Assembly: GCF_026015885.1 (NCBI RefSeq)
Contig: NZ_JAPDUG010000001.1
Coordinates: 744,001 to 808,000, forward strand
DNA from: Halocynthiibacter sp. SDUM655004
GTDB lineage: Bacteria; Pseudomonadota; Alphaproteobacteria; Rhodobacterales; Rhodobacteraceae
Length of the DNA stretch: 64,000 nt
Direction of reading: 5' to 3'
In this document: one piece after another, positions 35,561 through 44,811 of the stretch
Layout: each line of letters starts with the position of its first letter
How positions within the stretch are numbered: position 1 is the first letter of the stretch
Translations under genes and position numbers: made by a program
Notes under the pieces: model-generated
The model's input: the letters and a program-made list of their open reading frames with translations, nothing else
The model's database searches: none
What the model was told of the DNA's origin: nothing

Positions 35561-36988
35561 ATGTCACTGACCCAATTTCGCTCCGATATCACTGTTTCTG
35601 ACCCGCTCGCATTTTTTCGTGCCGGGCTAATTGGTGAGGGAATGATGATCCCTGGTTCAAAAGGCGATGTACCACTTATTTATGCAGATTATGTTGCCTC
35701 TGGTCGCGCTCTGAAACAGGTCGAGGAGTTTGTCGCCTCACAGGTTCTGCCCTATTACGCCAATACCCACACACAAGCGTCGTTTTGCGGCGGATATATG
35801 ACCCGACTGCGCGAGGACGCACGGGCAGAGATCGCTCGTTTGGTTGGCGCGGATGACGATTGCTCGGTGATCTTCACGGGGGCAGGGGCGACAGCGGGCT
35901 TAAACCGTTTGGTGGCACTTCTGGGTGTTAATGAAGCGGTTAAGCCTGTCGTGTTTATCGGGCCATACGAGCATCATTCCAACATTCTTCCTTGGCGTGA
36001 AAGCAAAGCGGAAGTCATTGAAATTCCCGAGGCCAAAGGCGGCGGGATCGACCTTGAGGCGCTTGAAACCGCGCTTGAGGACCATCGCGATTGCGACGTG
36101 AAAATCGGAGCGTTTTCGGCAGCGTCGAACGTTACCGGAATTCTGAGCAATCAGGACGAAACCACCAGGCTGTTGAAAACTCACGGAGCCTTGGCGGTCT
36201 GGGATTTTGCGGGGGGTGGCCCGTATATCCCGATCGATATGGGGCGGGGAGACACGGCAAAAGACGCTGTTGTAACTTCGCCCCATAAATTTCCGGGTGG
36301 TCCGGGCGCAACTGGTGTCATGATTGTGCGGAACTCTGCGACACAAAGAGAAAAGCCATGTTTGCCGGGGGGCGGCACCGTTAGCTTTGTGTCACCATGG
36401 GGGCATACGTACTCCGATAATCTTGCTGTACGCGAAGAAAGCGGAACGCCGAACGTCATTGGGGATATTCGTGCGGCGCTTGCTTTCATGGTTAAGGATG
36501 CCATTGGCGAAGAGCGGATTGCGGCGCGGGAAGCGGCGTTTGCCGAGCGCGCCATGGCAGCCTTTCAGGCTCACCCTCAAATTCAAGTGCTCGGCCACGA
36601 TACTGCTCATCGCTTGCCGATCTTTAGCTTGATGATCACCGATGTGAATGGAGCCCCTGTGCATCAGCAATTGTTTACGCGGATGCTCTCTGATCTGACG
36701 GGCATTCAAACGCGTGGCGGATGTGCATGTGCGGGGCCCTATGCGCATCGCCTTCTGGAGTTGTCGCAAGAGGAGTCTGACGAGCTCTTTGCTGATCTTC
36801 AAGCGGGAGCGGAGCTGCGCAAGCCGGGATGGGTGCGACTCAACTTTAGCTATTTGATGACGGACGAGACTGTAGATCACATCATTTCGTCGGTGCTGAA
36901 CCTTGCGGAAACCGCGCATATCGAGGCAGAAAACTATACTGCCTGTCCGAAAACGGCGCGTTTTGCACCACGGCAAACTGCCGCCTGA
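35561..36988 (+). CDS. Aminotransferase class V-fold PLP enzyme (cysteine desulfurase-like)
   Basis: 475-residue fold-type-I PLP enzyme. The PLP lysine is in SPHKFPGGPGATG. The N-terminus shows the subfamily pattern YADYVASGRAL and YYANTHTQASFCGGYMTR. Near the C-terminus, IQTRGGCACAGPYAHRLL places a Cys where cysteine desulfurases hold their catalytic loop. Desulfurase, lyase or transaminase activity are all possible. ATG 35561 has AAAGGA upstream, and the longer frame from 35504 has no such site. It is probably controlled by the divergent Lrp-type regulator. Confidence 0.85.
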   Translation: MSLTQFRSDITVSDPLAFFRAGLIGEGMMIPGSKGDVPLIYADYVASGRALKQVEEFVASQVLPYYANTHTQASFCGGYMTRLREDARAEIARLVGADDDCSVIFTGAGATAGLNRLVALLGVNEAVKPVVFIGPYEHHSNILPWRESKAEVIEIPEAKGGGIDLEALETALEDHRDCDVKIGAFSAASNVTGILSNQDETTRLLKTHGALAVWDFAGGGPYIPIDMGRGDTAKDAVVTSPHKFPGGPGATGVMIVRNSATQREKPCLPGGGTVSFVSPWGHTYSDNLAVREESGTPNVIGDIRAALAFMVKDAIGEERIAAREAAFAERAMAAFQAHPQIQVLGHDTAHRLPIFSLMITDVNGAPVHQQLFTRMLSDLTGIQTRGGCACAGPYAHRLLELSQEESDELFADLQAGAELRKPGWVRLNFSYLMTDETVDHIISSVLNLAETAHIEAENYTACPKTARFAPRQTAA

Positions 36989-37116
36989 ACGTGACTTCCT
37001 CGCCACGGCGTGGCGCAAAGCTTGCCCAAACTGTGCAGGAAGGCTCCCTGCGTGCTTTTGCGTGTGGATTTGATTGGTAAGCCTCGCTAAAACGGCCCTA
37101 ACAAGGAGAGCCGTTC

Positions 37117-38220
37117 ATGAGCGCAGAGATCAGACCTCAACCGGGAATTTTGGAAATCGCCCTCTATGAGGGGGGGAAGTCCAAAATTGATGGGGTGAGC
37201 AATACCGTCAAGCTGTCCTCCAACGAGAACCCGTTTGGCGCATCCGAAGCAGCAAAAGAGGCCTTTTCCCGCGCTGTTCATGAGCTCCACCGCTATCCGT
37301 CCTCTGATCACGCTGAACTGCGCGCGGCCATTGCCGAGGTAAACGGGCTTAATGCATCGCGGATCATCTGCGGGGCGGGGTCGGACGAGATCATCGCATT
37401 TCTTTGTCAGGCTTACGCCGGAGCAGGCGATGAGGTGGTCTATACCGAGCACGGGTTTCTGATGTACCCCATCGGCGCTCATGCCGCAGGCGCGACGCCT
37501 GTTAAAGTGAAAGAGCGCGAGCGTGTTGCGGATGTAGATGCGATTTTGGCCGCCTGTACTGGCAAAACCAAGCTGGTGTTCCTTGCAAATCCAAACAACC
37601 CAACAGGCACGATGATCGGTCAAAGCGACCTTGCGCGCCTTGCCGAAGGTTTGCCACCACAGGCTATCCTCGTGATTGACGGGGCCTATGCGGAATATGT
37701 TGAGGGGTATGATGGCGGCGCGTCTTTGGTCGAGGCGCGCGACAATGTTGTTATGACGCGGACGTTTTCAAAGATTTACGGGCTTGGCGGATTGCGTGTT
37801 GGCTGGGGGTATGGACCACAGCATATCATCGACGTTCTCAATCGAATTCGCGGGCCGTTCAACCTTTCGTCAGCGGCAATTGCAGCCGCAGAAGCCGCCG
37901 TGCGCGACACCGACTTCGTAGAAAAATGCCGCGCGGACAACACGAAAAACCGCGCATGGCTCGCAGAAGCACTGGCTGAGCTTGGGGTTCCATCAGACAC
38001 CTCAACCGCAAACTTTGTTCTGGCGCGTCTTGCCGATGAAACCGAAGCAGATGCTTGCAATGAGTTCCTCGCCAACGAAGGCCTGATCGTACGCAAGGTT
38101 GGCTCTTATGGTTTGCCGAACTGTTTGCGGATTACGGTGGGTGATGAAGCCTCTTGCCGCCGCGTGGCCCATGCGGTTGCCCAATTCAAAGGGGCGCAAA
38201 AGACGCCTGGAAAAGAGTAA
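37117..38220 (+). CDS. hisC: Histidinol-phosphate aminotransferase
   Basis: 367-residue class I/II PLP aminotransferase that converts imidazole-acetol phosphate to histidinol phosphate. In alphaproteobacteria it often also handles aromatic amino acids. Marks are [12 protein letters not shown], the PLP-contact [16 protein letters not shown] and the PLP lysine in [23 protein letters not shown] precedes the start. It lies 2 bases before a prephenate/arogenate dehydrogenase gene, which fits dual use in histidine and tyrosine/phenylalanine synthesis (inference). Confidence 0.93.
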   Translation: MSAEIRPQPGILEIALYEGGKSKIDGVSNTVKLSSNENPFGASEAAKEAFSRAVHELHRYPSSDHAELRAAIAEVNGLNASRIICGAGSDEIIAFLCQAYAGAGDEVVYTEHGFLMYPIGAHAAGATPVKVKERERVADVDAILAACTGKTKLVFLANPNNPTGTMIGQSDLARLAEGLPPQAILVIDGAYAEYVEGYDGGASLVEARDNVVMTRTFSKIYGLGGLRVGWGYGPQHIIDVLNRIRGPFNLSSAAIAAAEAAVRDTDFVEKCRADNTKNRAWLAEALAELGVPSDTSTANFVLARLADETEADACNEFLANEGLIVRKVGSYGLPNCLRITVGDEASCRRVAHAVAQFKGAQKTPGKE

Positions 38221-38222
38221 AC

Positions 38223-39167
38223 ATGACCACCGATACCCCCGTACAGGCCCCGATTTACAATCGCGTCGCCCTTATAGGCTTGGGATTGATTGCATCGTCC
38301 ATGTATTGGGCGATCAAGCGTGGCGGATTGGCAAACGAAGTAACAGGCTATGCTCGTAGCACCGAAACCCGCGAGACAGCGCGGGAAATAGGGTTGTGCG
38401 ATCGGGTATGTGATACGGCGATTGAAGCCTGTGAAGATGCGGATCTTGTGGTTCTGTGTGTACCTGTTGGCGCGATGGAAAGTGTTGCGCGGGAGATAGC
38501 ACCAGCACTTAAGAAAGGCGCGACGGTAACGGATGTTGGCTCGGTCAAGAAGTCTGTGATCGAGGCTGTTGGCCCGCATATCCCCGACGGTGTTCATTTT
38601 GTTCCCGGTCATCCGCTTGCAGGAACGGAGCATTCCGGTCCGCGCTCTGGGTTTGCTGAATTGTTTGATAATCGTTGGTGCCTTTTGGTCCCTGTCGAGG
38701 GGAGCGACCCTGCGGAAGTCGCGCGGCTACGTGCGCTTTGGGAAGGGATGGGGTCCAACGTCGAGGAAATGGAAGCAGACCATCATGATTTGGTGCTTGC
38801 CGTCACGAGCCACGCGCCGCACCTCATCGCTTATACAATGGTTGGTGTTGCTGATGATCTCCGGCGCGTAACGGACAGCGAAGTTATCAAATACTCGGCT
38901 GCGGGCTTTCGTGATTTCACCCGTATTGCCGCGAGTGATCCGACGATGTGGCGCGATGTGTTCCTGACCAACAAAGAGGCGACACTCGAAATTCTGGGTC
39001 GCTTCACGGAGGAGCTTTTTGCGCTGCAACGTGCGATCCGAACCGGTGATGGCGAGCATCTTCAAGACTATTTCACCCGCACCCGTGCAATTCGTCGCGG
39101 TATCATCGAGGCGGGGCAGGATACCGATGCGCCTGATTTCGGGCGGATCAAGAAAGACGCCACATGA
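38223..39167 (+). CDS. Prephenate/arogenate dehydrogenase
   Basis: 314-residue NAD(P)-dependent dehydrogenase of tyrosine biosynthesis (TyrA/TyrC type). The Rossmann motif is LIGLGLIASS near residue 20, with a His in GHPLAGTEHSGP and later the LVLAVTSHAPHLIAYTMV helix and the R of SAAGFRDFTRIA. The choice between prephenate and arogenate cannot be read. The start at 38223 is used; the longer frame would run back into hisC. ATGA overlap with the extensin-like gene. Confidence 0.9.
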   Translation: MTTDTPVQAPIYNRVALIGLGLIASSMYWAIKRGGLANEVTGYARSTETRETAREIGLCDRVCDTAIEACEDADLVVLCVPVGAMESVAREIAPALKKGATVTDVGSVKKSVIEAVGPHIPDGVHFVPGHPLAGTEHSGPRSGFAELFDNRWCLLVPVEGSDPAEVARLRALWEGMGSNVEEMEADHHDLVLAVTSHAPHLIAYTMVGVADDLRRVTDSEVIKYSAAGFRDFTRIAASDPTMWRDVFLTNKEATLEILGRFTEELFALQRAIRTGDGEHLQDYFTRTRAIRRGIIEAGQDTDAPDFGRIKKDAT

Positions 39168-40096
39168 TCCGCCTTTGCACCATAGCCCTTGCGCTCTGTC
39201 TCGGGGCTGAGGTGCAGGCCAACGCGCCGCAAACATCGCTTTTACCGGTTGCGCGACCGATCGATGTAAGGACCCAACCCGAACCGATTCAGCGGGTTTC
39301 ACTCGTTCCTGTCTATTATAACGCCAAGATACGCCCCGCACCGCGCCCAGTTTCGCACGGGGGCAAGCCATACGTGAAAATCGCAGCGGCGGCCCCAGTT
39401 CCAGCGGCGAGTGTCCCCGTTAAGCTGGTGACATCGCAACAAGCTGTGCGCCTCTCGCTGCGCCCTTTGCCTCGGCCAGCAAATGTACCCCGTGCATTAA
39501 GCGGCGGCGCGCCCGCAGAAATAGCCAAGACTGCTGCCGTTAAAGTCCCTGAGCCGATCCCGACGAGCAAAAAGGGCTCGATCTGTGGCGTGCGCCAAAT
39601 CCGAGGGCAAAAAGTTTCGGCAATCCCGGGGCGGATTAGGGGCTGTGGCGTTGGTAACCCCGTGCGTGTGACCTCTGTAGCAGGAGTGGCGCTCTCGCGT
39701 CCTGCGCTCATGGATTGTAACACGGCCAAGGCGTTGAATACTTGGGTGGCGGACGGAGTGGTTCCAACTATCGGGCGGCTTGGCGGTGGCGTGAAACGTA
39801 TTAATGTCGTTGCGCACTATGCTTGCCGTACGCGCAACAACAAGAAGGGCGCGAAAATTTCGGAGCATGGCAAGGGCAAGGCCGTGGACGTCTCGGGTAT
39901 TACGCTTAACAACGGGGTTGAAATAGCTGTGTTGAAAGGCTGGAACTCCAAGGCACAGGGCAAGCTCCTGCGCGCGATGCATCGCGAAGCCTGTGGCCCC
40001 TTTGGCACCGTACTTGGCCCCAACTCAGACCGGTATCACCGCGATCATTTCCACTTTGACACCGCGAGCTACCGAAGTGGTCCCTACTGCAAATAG
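39164..40096 (+). CDS. Secreted extensin-like C-terminal domain protein (possible M15-like murein peptidase)
   Basis: 310-residue protein with a Sec signal peptide (cleavage near VQA, residue 18), a proline-rich low-complexity linker (about 20-135) and an extensin-like C-terminal domain. That domain contains four or more Cys, SEHGKGKAVDVSG and RYHRDHFHFDT. The H-x(6)-D and HFH pattern resembles the zinc site of M15/VanY D-Ala-D-Ala peptidases, so cell-wall cleavage is a reasonable hypothesis. Its 3' end overlaps the convergent DUF2125 gene by 13 bases. Confidence 0.85.
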   Translation: MIRLCTIALALCLGAEVQANAPQTSLLPVARPIDVRTQPEPIQRVSLVPVYYNAKIRPAPRPVSHGGKPYVKIAAAAPVPAASVPVKLVTSQQAVRLSLRPLPRPANVPRALSGGAPAEIAKTAAVKVPEPIPTSKKGSICGVRQIRGQKVSAIPGRIRGCGVGNPVRVTSVAGVALSRPALMDCNTAKALNTWVADGVVPTIGRLGGGVKRINVVAHYACRTRNNKKGAKISEHGKGKAVDVSGITLNNGVEIAVLKGWNSKAQGKLLRAMHREACGPFGTVLGPNSDRYHRDHFHFDTASYRSGPYCK

Positions 40097-41067
40097 AGCT
40101 GGAGCGGCGGTAGATACCCAAGTGTGACAAAGCCAAACTTGATCGTACCCTGCGTTACGGTCAGAGGAGCTGTGAAATCTGTTTCGGGGCTCTCTGTGCT
40201 GGCAAGATTTGTCAGGATATCGCGCAGTGGCTCTTCGAATTCCGGATCAAGCAGCCCGCGCGCTTTTGCTTCATCATAGAGCGGTTGCCAGTTTTGCGCG
40301 GTGATCAAGAGAGTGCCGTCGGCATAGCCGAGGGAATCCAGGGTGAGGTCTCCCTCAAACCGCAGCAGGCTTGTACCCATCTCTAGCTCCGCTTTGTGCA
40401 GAGTAAGCGAGGTTGGGTTTACTTGCGTGGCATAGGAAATCGGCGCGTCAAACCCGAGCGTGGCGTCAGCGAATATTTCCTGAATCGCCAGAGGCGCTTG
40501 GTTTGGCGCTCTTAGATCAACGCCGTTAAGGCGCAGACCGATGTGGTGGTCAAAACTGTCTTGAACCTGTTCGGACGCAAGCGAAACACTTGCAGCCGTA
40601 AGGTCTCCTTGCGCGTCGCTTGCGATCTTTACGCTCTCACCTGACAACTGGAAGCGGTCAAGCGCGAGGCTCTTATTGGCCTCGACAACAAGGCTCGCGC
40701 GCAACCGCTCGGTGCCTATGTTGTAGGTCGTTCCGTCAAACCTAAACTCCTGCTCGTTCGGCCAAACCGCGATGAGGTGGTTTGGGCGATAGCTAAGGGC
40801 GAAAAGCTGGAAGAATGGCGCTTTCCACGCAATCCGCTGGTCAGGCGTGGCGGCGTCAATATTCTCGATCGTTGTGTCAAATCGGCTTGGGAAGCCGCGC
40901 GTATTGAGGTTGGAATATTCAAATGTCGCGCCGTCTTCGCGCGCCTGCTCGATCAGCTTGGCGGCGTTGCTTTCTACCGCCGAGGAACCGACAAACCAAT
41001 ATCCGCCCCACAACACAAATAGTGCTATCACCAACCCCACCAAAAACCGCATCTCTAACCTTTCCAT
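40084..41067 (-). CDS. DUF2125-family envelope protein
   Basis: 327-residue protein with one N-terminal membrane segment (residues 7-28, MRFLVGLVIALFVLWGGYWF) and a long beta-rich periplasmic part, consistent with DUF2125, a family of unknown function in alphaproteobacteria. Repeated LRLNGVDLRAPN- and LRFEGDLTLDSLGYADG-like strands recall AsmA-type barrels or lipid-handling grooves (inference). The start is ATG 41067 or ATG 41052. The latter has AGGTTAGAG before it. Confidence 0.8.
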   Translation of the reverse strand: MERLEMRFLVGLVIALFVLWGGYWFVGSSAVESNAAKLIEQAREDGATFEYSNLNTRGFPSRFDTTIENIDAATPDQRIAWKAPFFQLFALSYRPNHLIAVWPNEQEFRFDGTTYNIGTERLRASLVVEANKSLALDRFQLSGESVKIASDAQGDLTAASVSLASEQVQDSFDHHIGLRLNGVDLRAPNQAPLAIQEIFADATLGFDAPISYATQVNPTSLTLHKAELEMGTSLLRFEGDLTLDSLGYADGTLLITAQNWQPLYDEAKARGLLDPEFEEPLRDILTNLASTESPETDFTAPLTVTQGTIKFGFVTLGYLPPLQLYLQ

Positions 41068-41115
41068 CGCTGCGCCCCTGTTGTTTATAGAGAGGGTCAG
41101 GAAAGGACCAGTCAA

Positions 41116-41655
41116 ATGACAGACACGCCACTGTGGGTTTTCGGGTATGGATCGCTGATTTGGCGGCCGGGGTTTGAGTTCCGCTCGAAACAAATCGCGC
41201 GGCTGTCTGGGTATCGGCGCAGTTTTTGCATGCGGTCGATCCACTATCGTGGCACGGCAGAGCAGCCAGGTCTTGTCCTCGCGCTTGATCGGGAAGAGGG
41301 CGCCCATTGCGATGGGATCGGCTTTGAAATTGCCCCCGAACAGGCTGATCAAACGCTCGAGTACCTGCGCGAACGCGAACTGATTTCCTATGCCTATAAC
41401 GAGGCCACGCTGCCGCTTGATCTCGAGGATGGGCGGCAGGTTATGGCCGTGACATTCGTGATGAATCCTGAACACGATCAATACTGTGGCCGCCTCTCGC
41501 TCGAGGAGCAGGCCGAGATCATCGCGCGTGCCGAAGGTACCTTTGGCCCGAACGTGGATTACCTCGAAAACACGACCTCCCATTTGCGCGAATTGGGGAT
41601 TGAAGACCCCGAACTGATCCGCCTCCGCGAATACACCCGAAAAATTCTCTCCTAA
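41116..41655 (+). CDS. ChaC-family gamma-glutamylcyclotransferase
   Basis: 179-residue protein with the GGCT fold. VFGYGSLIWRPGFE near residue 8 is the substrate-binding YGSL motif, and RGTAEQPGLVLAL and CDGIGFEI follow. ChaC enzymes cleave glutathione to 5-oxoproline and Cys-Gly. It is divergent from the DUF2125 gene with a 48-base gap, too short for two independent full promoters without overlap. Confidence 0.9.
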   Translation: MTDTPLWVFGYGSLIWRPGFEFRSKQIARLSGYRRSFCMRSIHYRGTAEQPGLVLALDREEGAHCDGIGFEIAPEQADQTLEYLRERELISYAYNEATLPLDLEDGRQVMAVTFVMNPEHDQYCGRLSLEEQAEIIARAEGTFGPNVDYLENTTSHLRELGIEDPELIRLREYTRKILS

Positions 41656-41740
41656 GGCGCGCTTCTCGCATTTAAACATTGGCTTAGCTGTCCCATCGGC
41701 CTATGTTACCCACAACAAAAACAGCGCCAGGATGTCCAAA

Positions 41741-42919
41741 ATGGACTTTGCGGAACGCGAGGCCGAGCCCGAATTTTCAAAACCTATCCGCCAGATTACG
41801 ATCATGCTTATCGTGCTGGGGCTTTTGGCTGCGGGGGCTTGGGTTGCCCTACCGCGGATTTTGCCGTTGTTTGTGGCCAATATTTGGCTTAATGGCTTTA
41901 TTTGCCTTGTGTTTGTTTTTGGGGTGCTCGCCTGTTTCTGGCAAGTGTTACAGCTCTTTAGTTCGGTGAACTGGATCGTTGGCTTTGCGTCCAACCGCAT
42001 CGGCCACGAGCTTGTTACCGCACCGCGTCTTTTGGCTCCTCTGGCTGCCCTCCTGCGATCACGCGGGGCGCGGATGCAGATCAGTTCCTCCTCGGCCAGT
42101 TCGATTCTGGATTCGGTCGCGACGCGGATTGATGAGGCGCGGGATATCACGCGTTATATCGTTAACTTGCTGATTTTCCTTGGCCTTCTCGGAACTTTCT
42201 ACGGCCTCGCCACAACTGTTCCGGCTGTTGTTGAAACCATCCGATCACTAGCGCCCCAAGAAGGCGAAACCGGCGTCGCGGTATTCGAGAAGCTGATGGC
42301 TGGCCTTGAGGCGCAGCTTGGCGGTATGGGAACGGCCTTCTCCAGCTCGCTCTTGGGGCTTGCCGGCTCGCTGGTTGTTGGCCTTTTGGAGCTTTTTGCG
42401 GGCCATGGTCAGAACCGTTTTTACCGCGAGTTGGAAGAGTGGCTCTCCACGATTACGCGTCTCGGCTTTTCCTCTGGCGAAAGTGAAGGGCATAGCGAAT
42501 CCGGCCAGATGGTGGCGGTGCTTGACCATATGGCCGAGCAGATGGAAGCGATGCAAACCATGTTCACACAGTCGGATGTATCGCGTTCGATGGTGGATGA
42601 GCGGCTTGGCAACCTCGTTCTTGCAGTTGAAAACCTAACTCAGACCATAAGCCAAGGGCCGGAAACGACTGCGTTGCAACGCGTCGCCGAAGGGCAGGAA
42701 CGTTTGATTGAAACGCTCCAGAGCCGTGCTGGCGCAGCGGACACAGGCAATGTCGATGCGGAGAGCCGGATGCGGCTGCGGTCTATCGACGTGCAACTCC
42801 TTCGGATTCTCGAAGAGATTTCGGCGGGTCGTCAGGAATCGATCACCGATCTGCGCACGGATATCGCAGGGCTAACCAACATCATCCGCCAAGCAACCCA
42901 AACAGATCCGCAGGGCTGA
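41741..42919 (+). CDS. MotA/TolQ/ExbB-family stator-like protein
   Basis: 392-residue inner-membrane protein, probably the ring subunit of an ion-driven motor. Four predicted helices lie near 18-45, 50-73, 138-162 and 196-220. The last two carry the TolQ/MotA signature region (IFLGLLGTFYGLATTVPAVV; GGMGTAFSSSLLGLAGSLVVG). A long, mostly helical cytoplasmic tail follows (about 225-392), which TolQ and ExbB lack. The ATG at 41741 is preferred over 41732 because AGGA lies 8 bases before it. It lies one base before the MotB/OmpA-type gene. The physiological role is unknown. Confidence 0.85.
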   Translation: MDFAEREAEPEFSKPIRQITIMLIVLGLLAAGAWVALPRILPLFVANIWLNGFICLVFVFGVLACFWQVLQLFSSVNWIVGFASNRIGHELVTAPRLLAPLAALLRSRGARMQISSSSASSILDSVATRIDEARDITRYIVNLLIFLGLLGTFYGLATTVPAVVETIRSLAPQEGETGVAVFEKLMAGLEAQLGGMGTAFSSSLLGLAGSLVVGLLELFAGHGQNRFYRELEEWLSTITRLGFSSGESEGHSESGQMVAVLDHMAEQMEAMQTMFTQSDVSRSMVDERLGNLVLAVENLTQTISQGPETTALQRVAEGQERLIETLQSRAGAADTGNVDAESRMRLRSIDVQLLRILEEISAGRQESITDLRTDIAGLTNIIRQATQTDPQG

Positions 42920-42920
42920 C

Positions 42921-44732
42921 ATGGCTCTTAGTCGGCGCACAGGTCAAAGGTTCCAAGGGTCAATCTGGCCCGGTTTTGTTGATGCGATGACGGCGCTTTT
43001 GCTGGTTCTGATGTTTGTATTGACGATCTTTATGGTCGTGCAATCTGTCCTAAGAGAGACAATCACAGGGCAAGAAACGCAGCTTGATGAACTAAGCTCA
43101 CAGGTGATGAGCCTCGCTGACGCTCTCGGGCTAGAGAAGGAAAACAGCGCGGCCCTGCGCGATGAAGTTGGCCGTTTAACCGCGGGGTTGCAGGATGCCG
43201 CGGATGAGGCCGACGTACAGGCGCGATTGATCGCCAGCCTGACCGCGCAGACTGAACAGCAAGCAGATGAACTTGCCCAACAACGCGCCGCTATCACAAG
43301 CTTTGAATCACAAGTGGCTACGCTCTTGTCACAGCGGGATGATGCGATTGCACGCGGCGATGATCTTGCCACGACGCTTACCGAGGCCGAAGCTGCAAAC
43401 GCCAGACTGATTGATGAGAAGGAAGCATTGCAGCTTGCTCTTGCCAGTGCCCGTGAAGAGATAGACGCAAGTGTTGAAGAGGCGCGGTTGGCAGCGGCCA
43501 AACGAGAAGCGCTCGAAGCACTGATCGCCGATTTGCAGCAAGAAAGCGAAAGTCAGGAAACATCGCTCGCCGCTCTCGCTGCGCAGCTTGATGAGGCGCA
43601 ACAGCAGTATCAAGCGCTCGAAGCCGAAACTTCCGACTCGCAAGAACAAATTGAAGCGCTTGAGGCGGAACGTCTGGCCGAGAAGGCCGCTGCTGAAGCG
43701 CTTCGCGCGCGATTGGCAGATACAGAAGGTGCCTTGACCGAACTTGAGAAAGAGAAACTGGCCGAAGCCGCCGCCGCAGAAGCGCTTCGCCAGAAACTTG
43801 CCGAGGCGGATACCGAACTTACGGCGATGACACTCGCGCTAGAGGCCAAACGCAAAGAGGCGGAAGATACGCTGACTTTGCTCGCTGCCGCGGAGCTTGC
43901 TCAGGCAGACCGCGCAAACGAAGCAGAAAGCGCAATGAGCGAAGTCGAAAAGCAACGCGCTCTGCTGGCGGTTGCCAACGATCGCCTTGCCGAGGAAGAA
44001 GCTAAATCCGCAGAAAGTTTGCGGCAGGTGGCATTGTTGAATGAGCAGGTTTCTGAACTGCGCATCCAGCTTGGATCGCTGCAAGCGATGCTGGATGAGG
44101 CTGATGCCAAAGATGCTGCTGCCGAGGTTCAAATTCAGGCACTTGGCTCTCGGTTGAATACTGCGCTTGCCCGCGTTGCATCCGAAGAGAAAAAGCGCCG
44201 TGCCCTAGAAGAAGCAGAGCGCCGTAGGCTCGAGCTGGAAGCCCAAGCGCTGCGGGATCAAACACAAGACCTCGCTAGGTATCGCTCTGAGTTTTTCGGG
44301 CGCCTGCGCGACCTGCTCGGAACGCAAGAAGGCGTTCGGATTGAAGGGGATCGCTTTGTGTTTTCTTCCGAAGTGCTGTTCGCGCTTGGCGCGGTGGAGC
44401 TGTCCGAAGAAGGGAAGGGCGAGGTGGCTAAAGTTGCGGCGATCCTTAAGTCCGTGGCCGACCAAATTCCACCAGAGATCGATTGGGTGATCCGCGTGGA
44501 TGGCCATACGGATAACATTCCTTTGGTCAGCACCGGCAAGTATCGCGATAACTGGGAGTTGTCGCAGGGGCGCGCTCTTTCTGTTGTGCGTTATATGGTT
44601 GACGCGTTGGGCATACCGCCGGATCGTTTGGCGGCAAACGGCTTTGGGGAATACCAGCCTGTGAACCCAGCGGATACGCCGGAAGCGCGCGCGCAGAACC
44701 GGCGGATTGAGTTGAAATTTACCGAGAAATAG
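42921..44732 (+). CDS. MotB-like protein with long coiled coil and OmpA peptidoglycan-binding domain
   Basis: 603 residues. A short cytoplasmic N-terminus is followed by one membrane helix (about 19-43) with the ion-path Asp at residue 21 (PGFVDAMTALLLVL), as in MotB D32. Next comes a very long heptad-rich coiled coil (about 50-450, many Ala, Glu and Leu), then an OmpA/MotB peptidoglycan-binding domain (about 475-603; VDGHTDNIPL, LSQGRALSVV, AQNRRIELKF). The coiled coil contains two similar 27-residue units (about residues 250-304). The peptidoglycan anchor could lie some tens of nanometres from the membrane if the coil is straight (inference). Confidence 0.87.
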   Translation: MALSRRTGQRFQGSIWPGFVDAMTALLLVLMFVLTIFMVVQSVLRETITGQETQLDELSSQVMSLADALGLEKENSAALRDEVGRLTAGLQDAADEADVQARLIASLTAQTEQQADELAQQRAAITSFESQVATLLSQRDDAIARGDDLATTLTEAEAANARLIDEKEALQLALASAREEIDASVEEARLAAAKREALEALIADLQQESESQETSLAALAAQLDEAQQQYQALEAETSDSQEQIEALEAERLAEKAAAEALRARLADTEGALTELEKEKLAEAAAAEALRQKLAEADTELTAMTLALEAKRKEAEDTLTLLAAAELAQADRANEAESAMSEVEKQRALLAVANDRLAEEEAKSAESLRQVALLNEQVSELRIQLGSLQAMLDEADAKDAAAEVQIQALGSRLNTALARVASEEKKRRALEEAERRRLELEAQALRDQTQDLARYRSEFFGRLRDLLGTQEGVRIEGDRFVFSSEVLFALGAVELSEEGKGEVAKVAAILKSVADQIPPEIDWVIRVDGHTDNIPLVSTGKYRDNWELSQGRALSVVRYMVDALGIPPDRLAANGFGEYQPVNPADTPEARAQNRRIELKFTEK

Positions 44733-44757
44733 ATGCCCTCATGGCGCTGAGACGAAA

Positions 44758-44786
44758 AAGCCCCCGCGAGATGTTCGCGGGGGCTT
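44758..44786. terminator. Bidirectional terminator between the motor genes and clpA
   Basis: A perfect 12-bp stem (44758-44769 with 44775-44786, core GCCCCCGCGA) has a 5-base loop. On the minus strand it runs into five T residues, and on the plus strand into CTTTATT. It lies 25 bases after the MotB-like stop and 25 bases after the convergent clpA stop. Confidence 0.92.
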
Positions 44787-44811
44787 CTTTATTCATATCG
44801 GCTGCTTCTGT

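Noticed and set aside
41741-44732. Zorya phage-defence system
   Set aside because: The ZorAB-like motor architecture is suggestive, but no ZorC, ZorD or ZorE gene is present and the neighbours are housekeeping genes.
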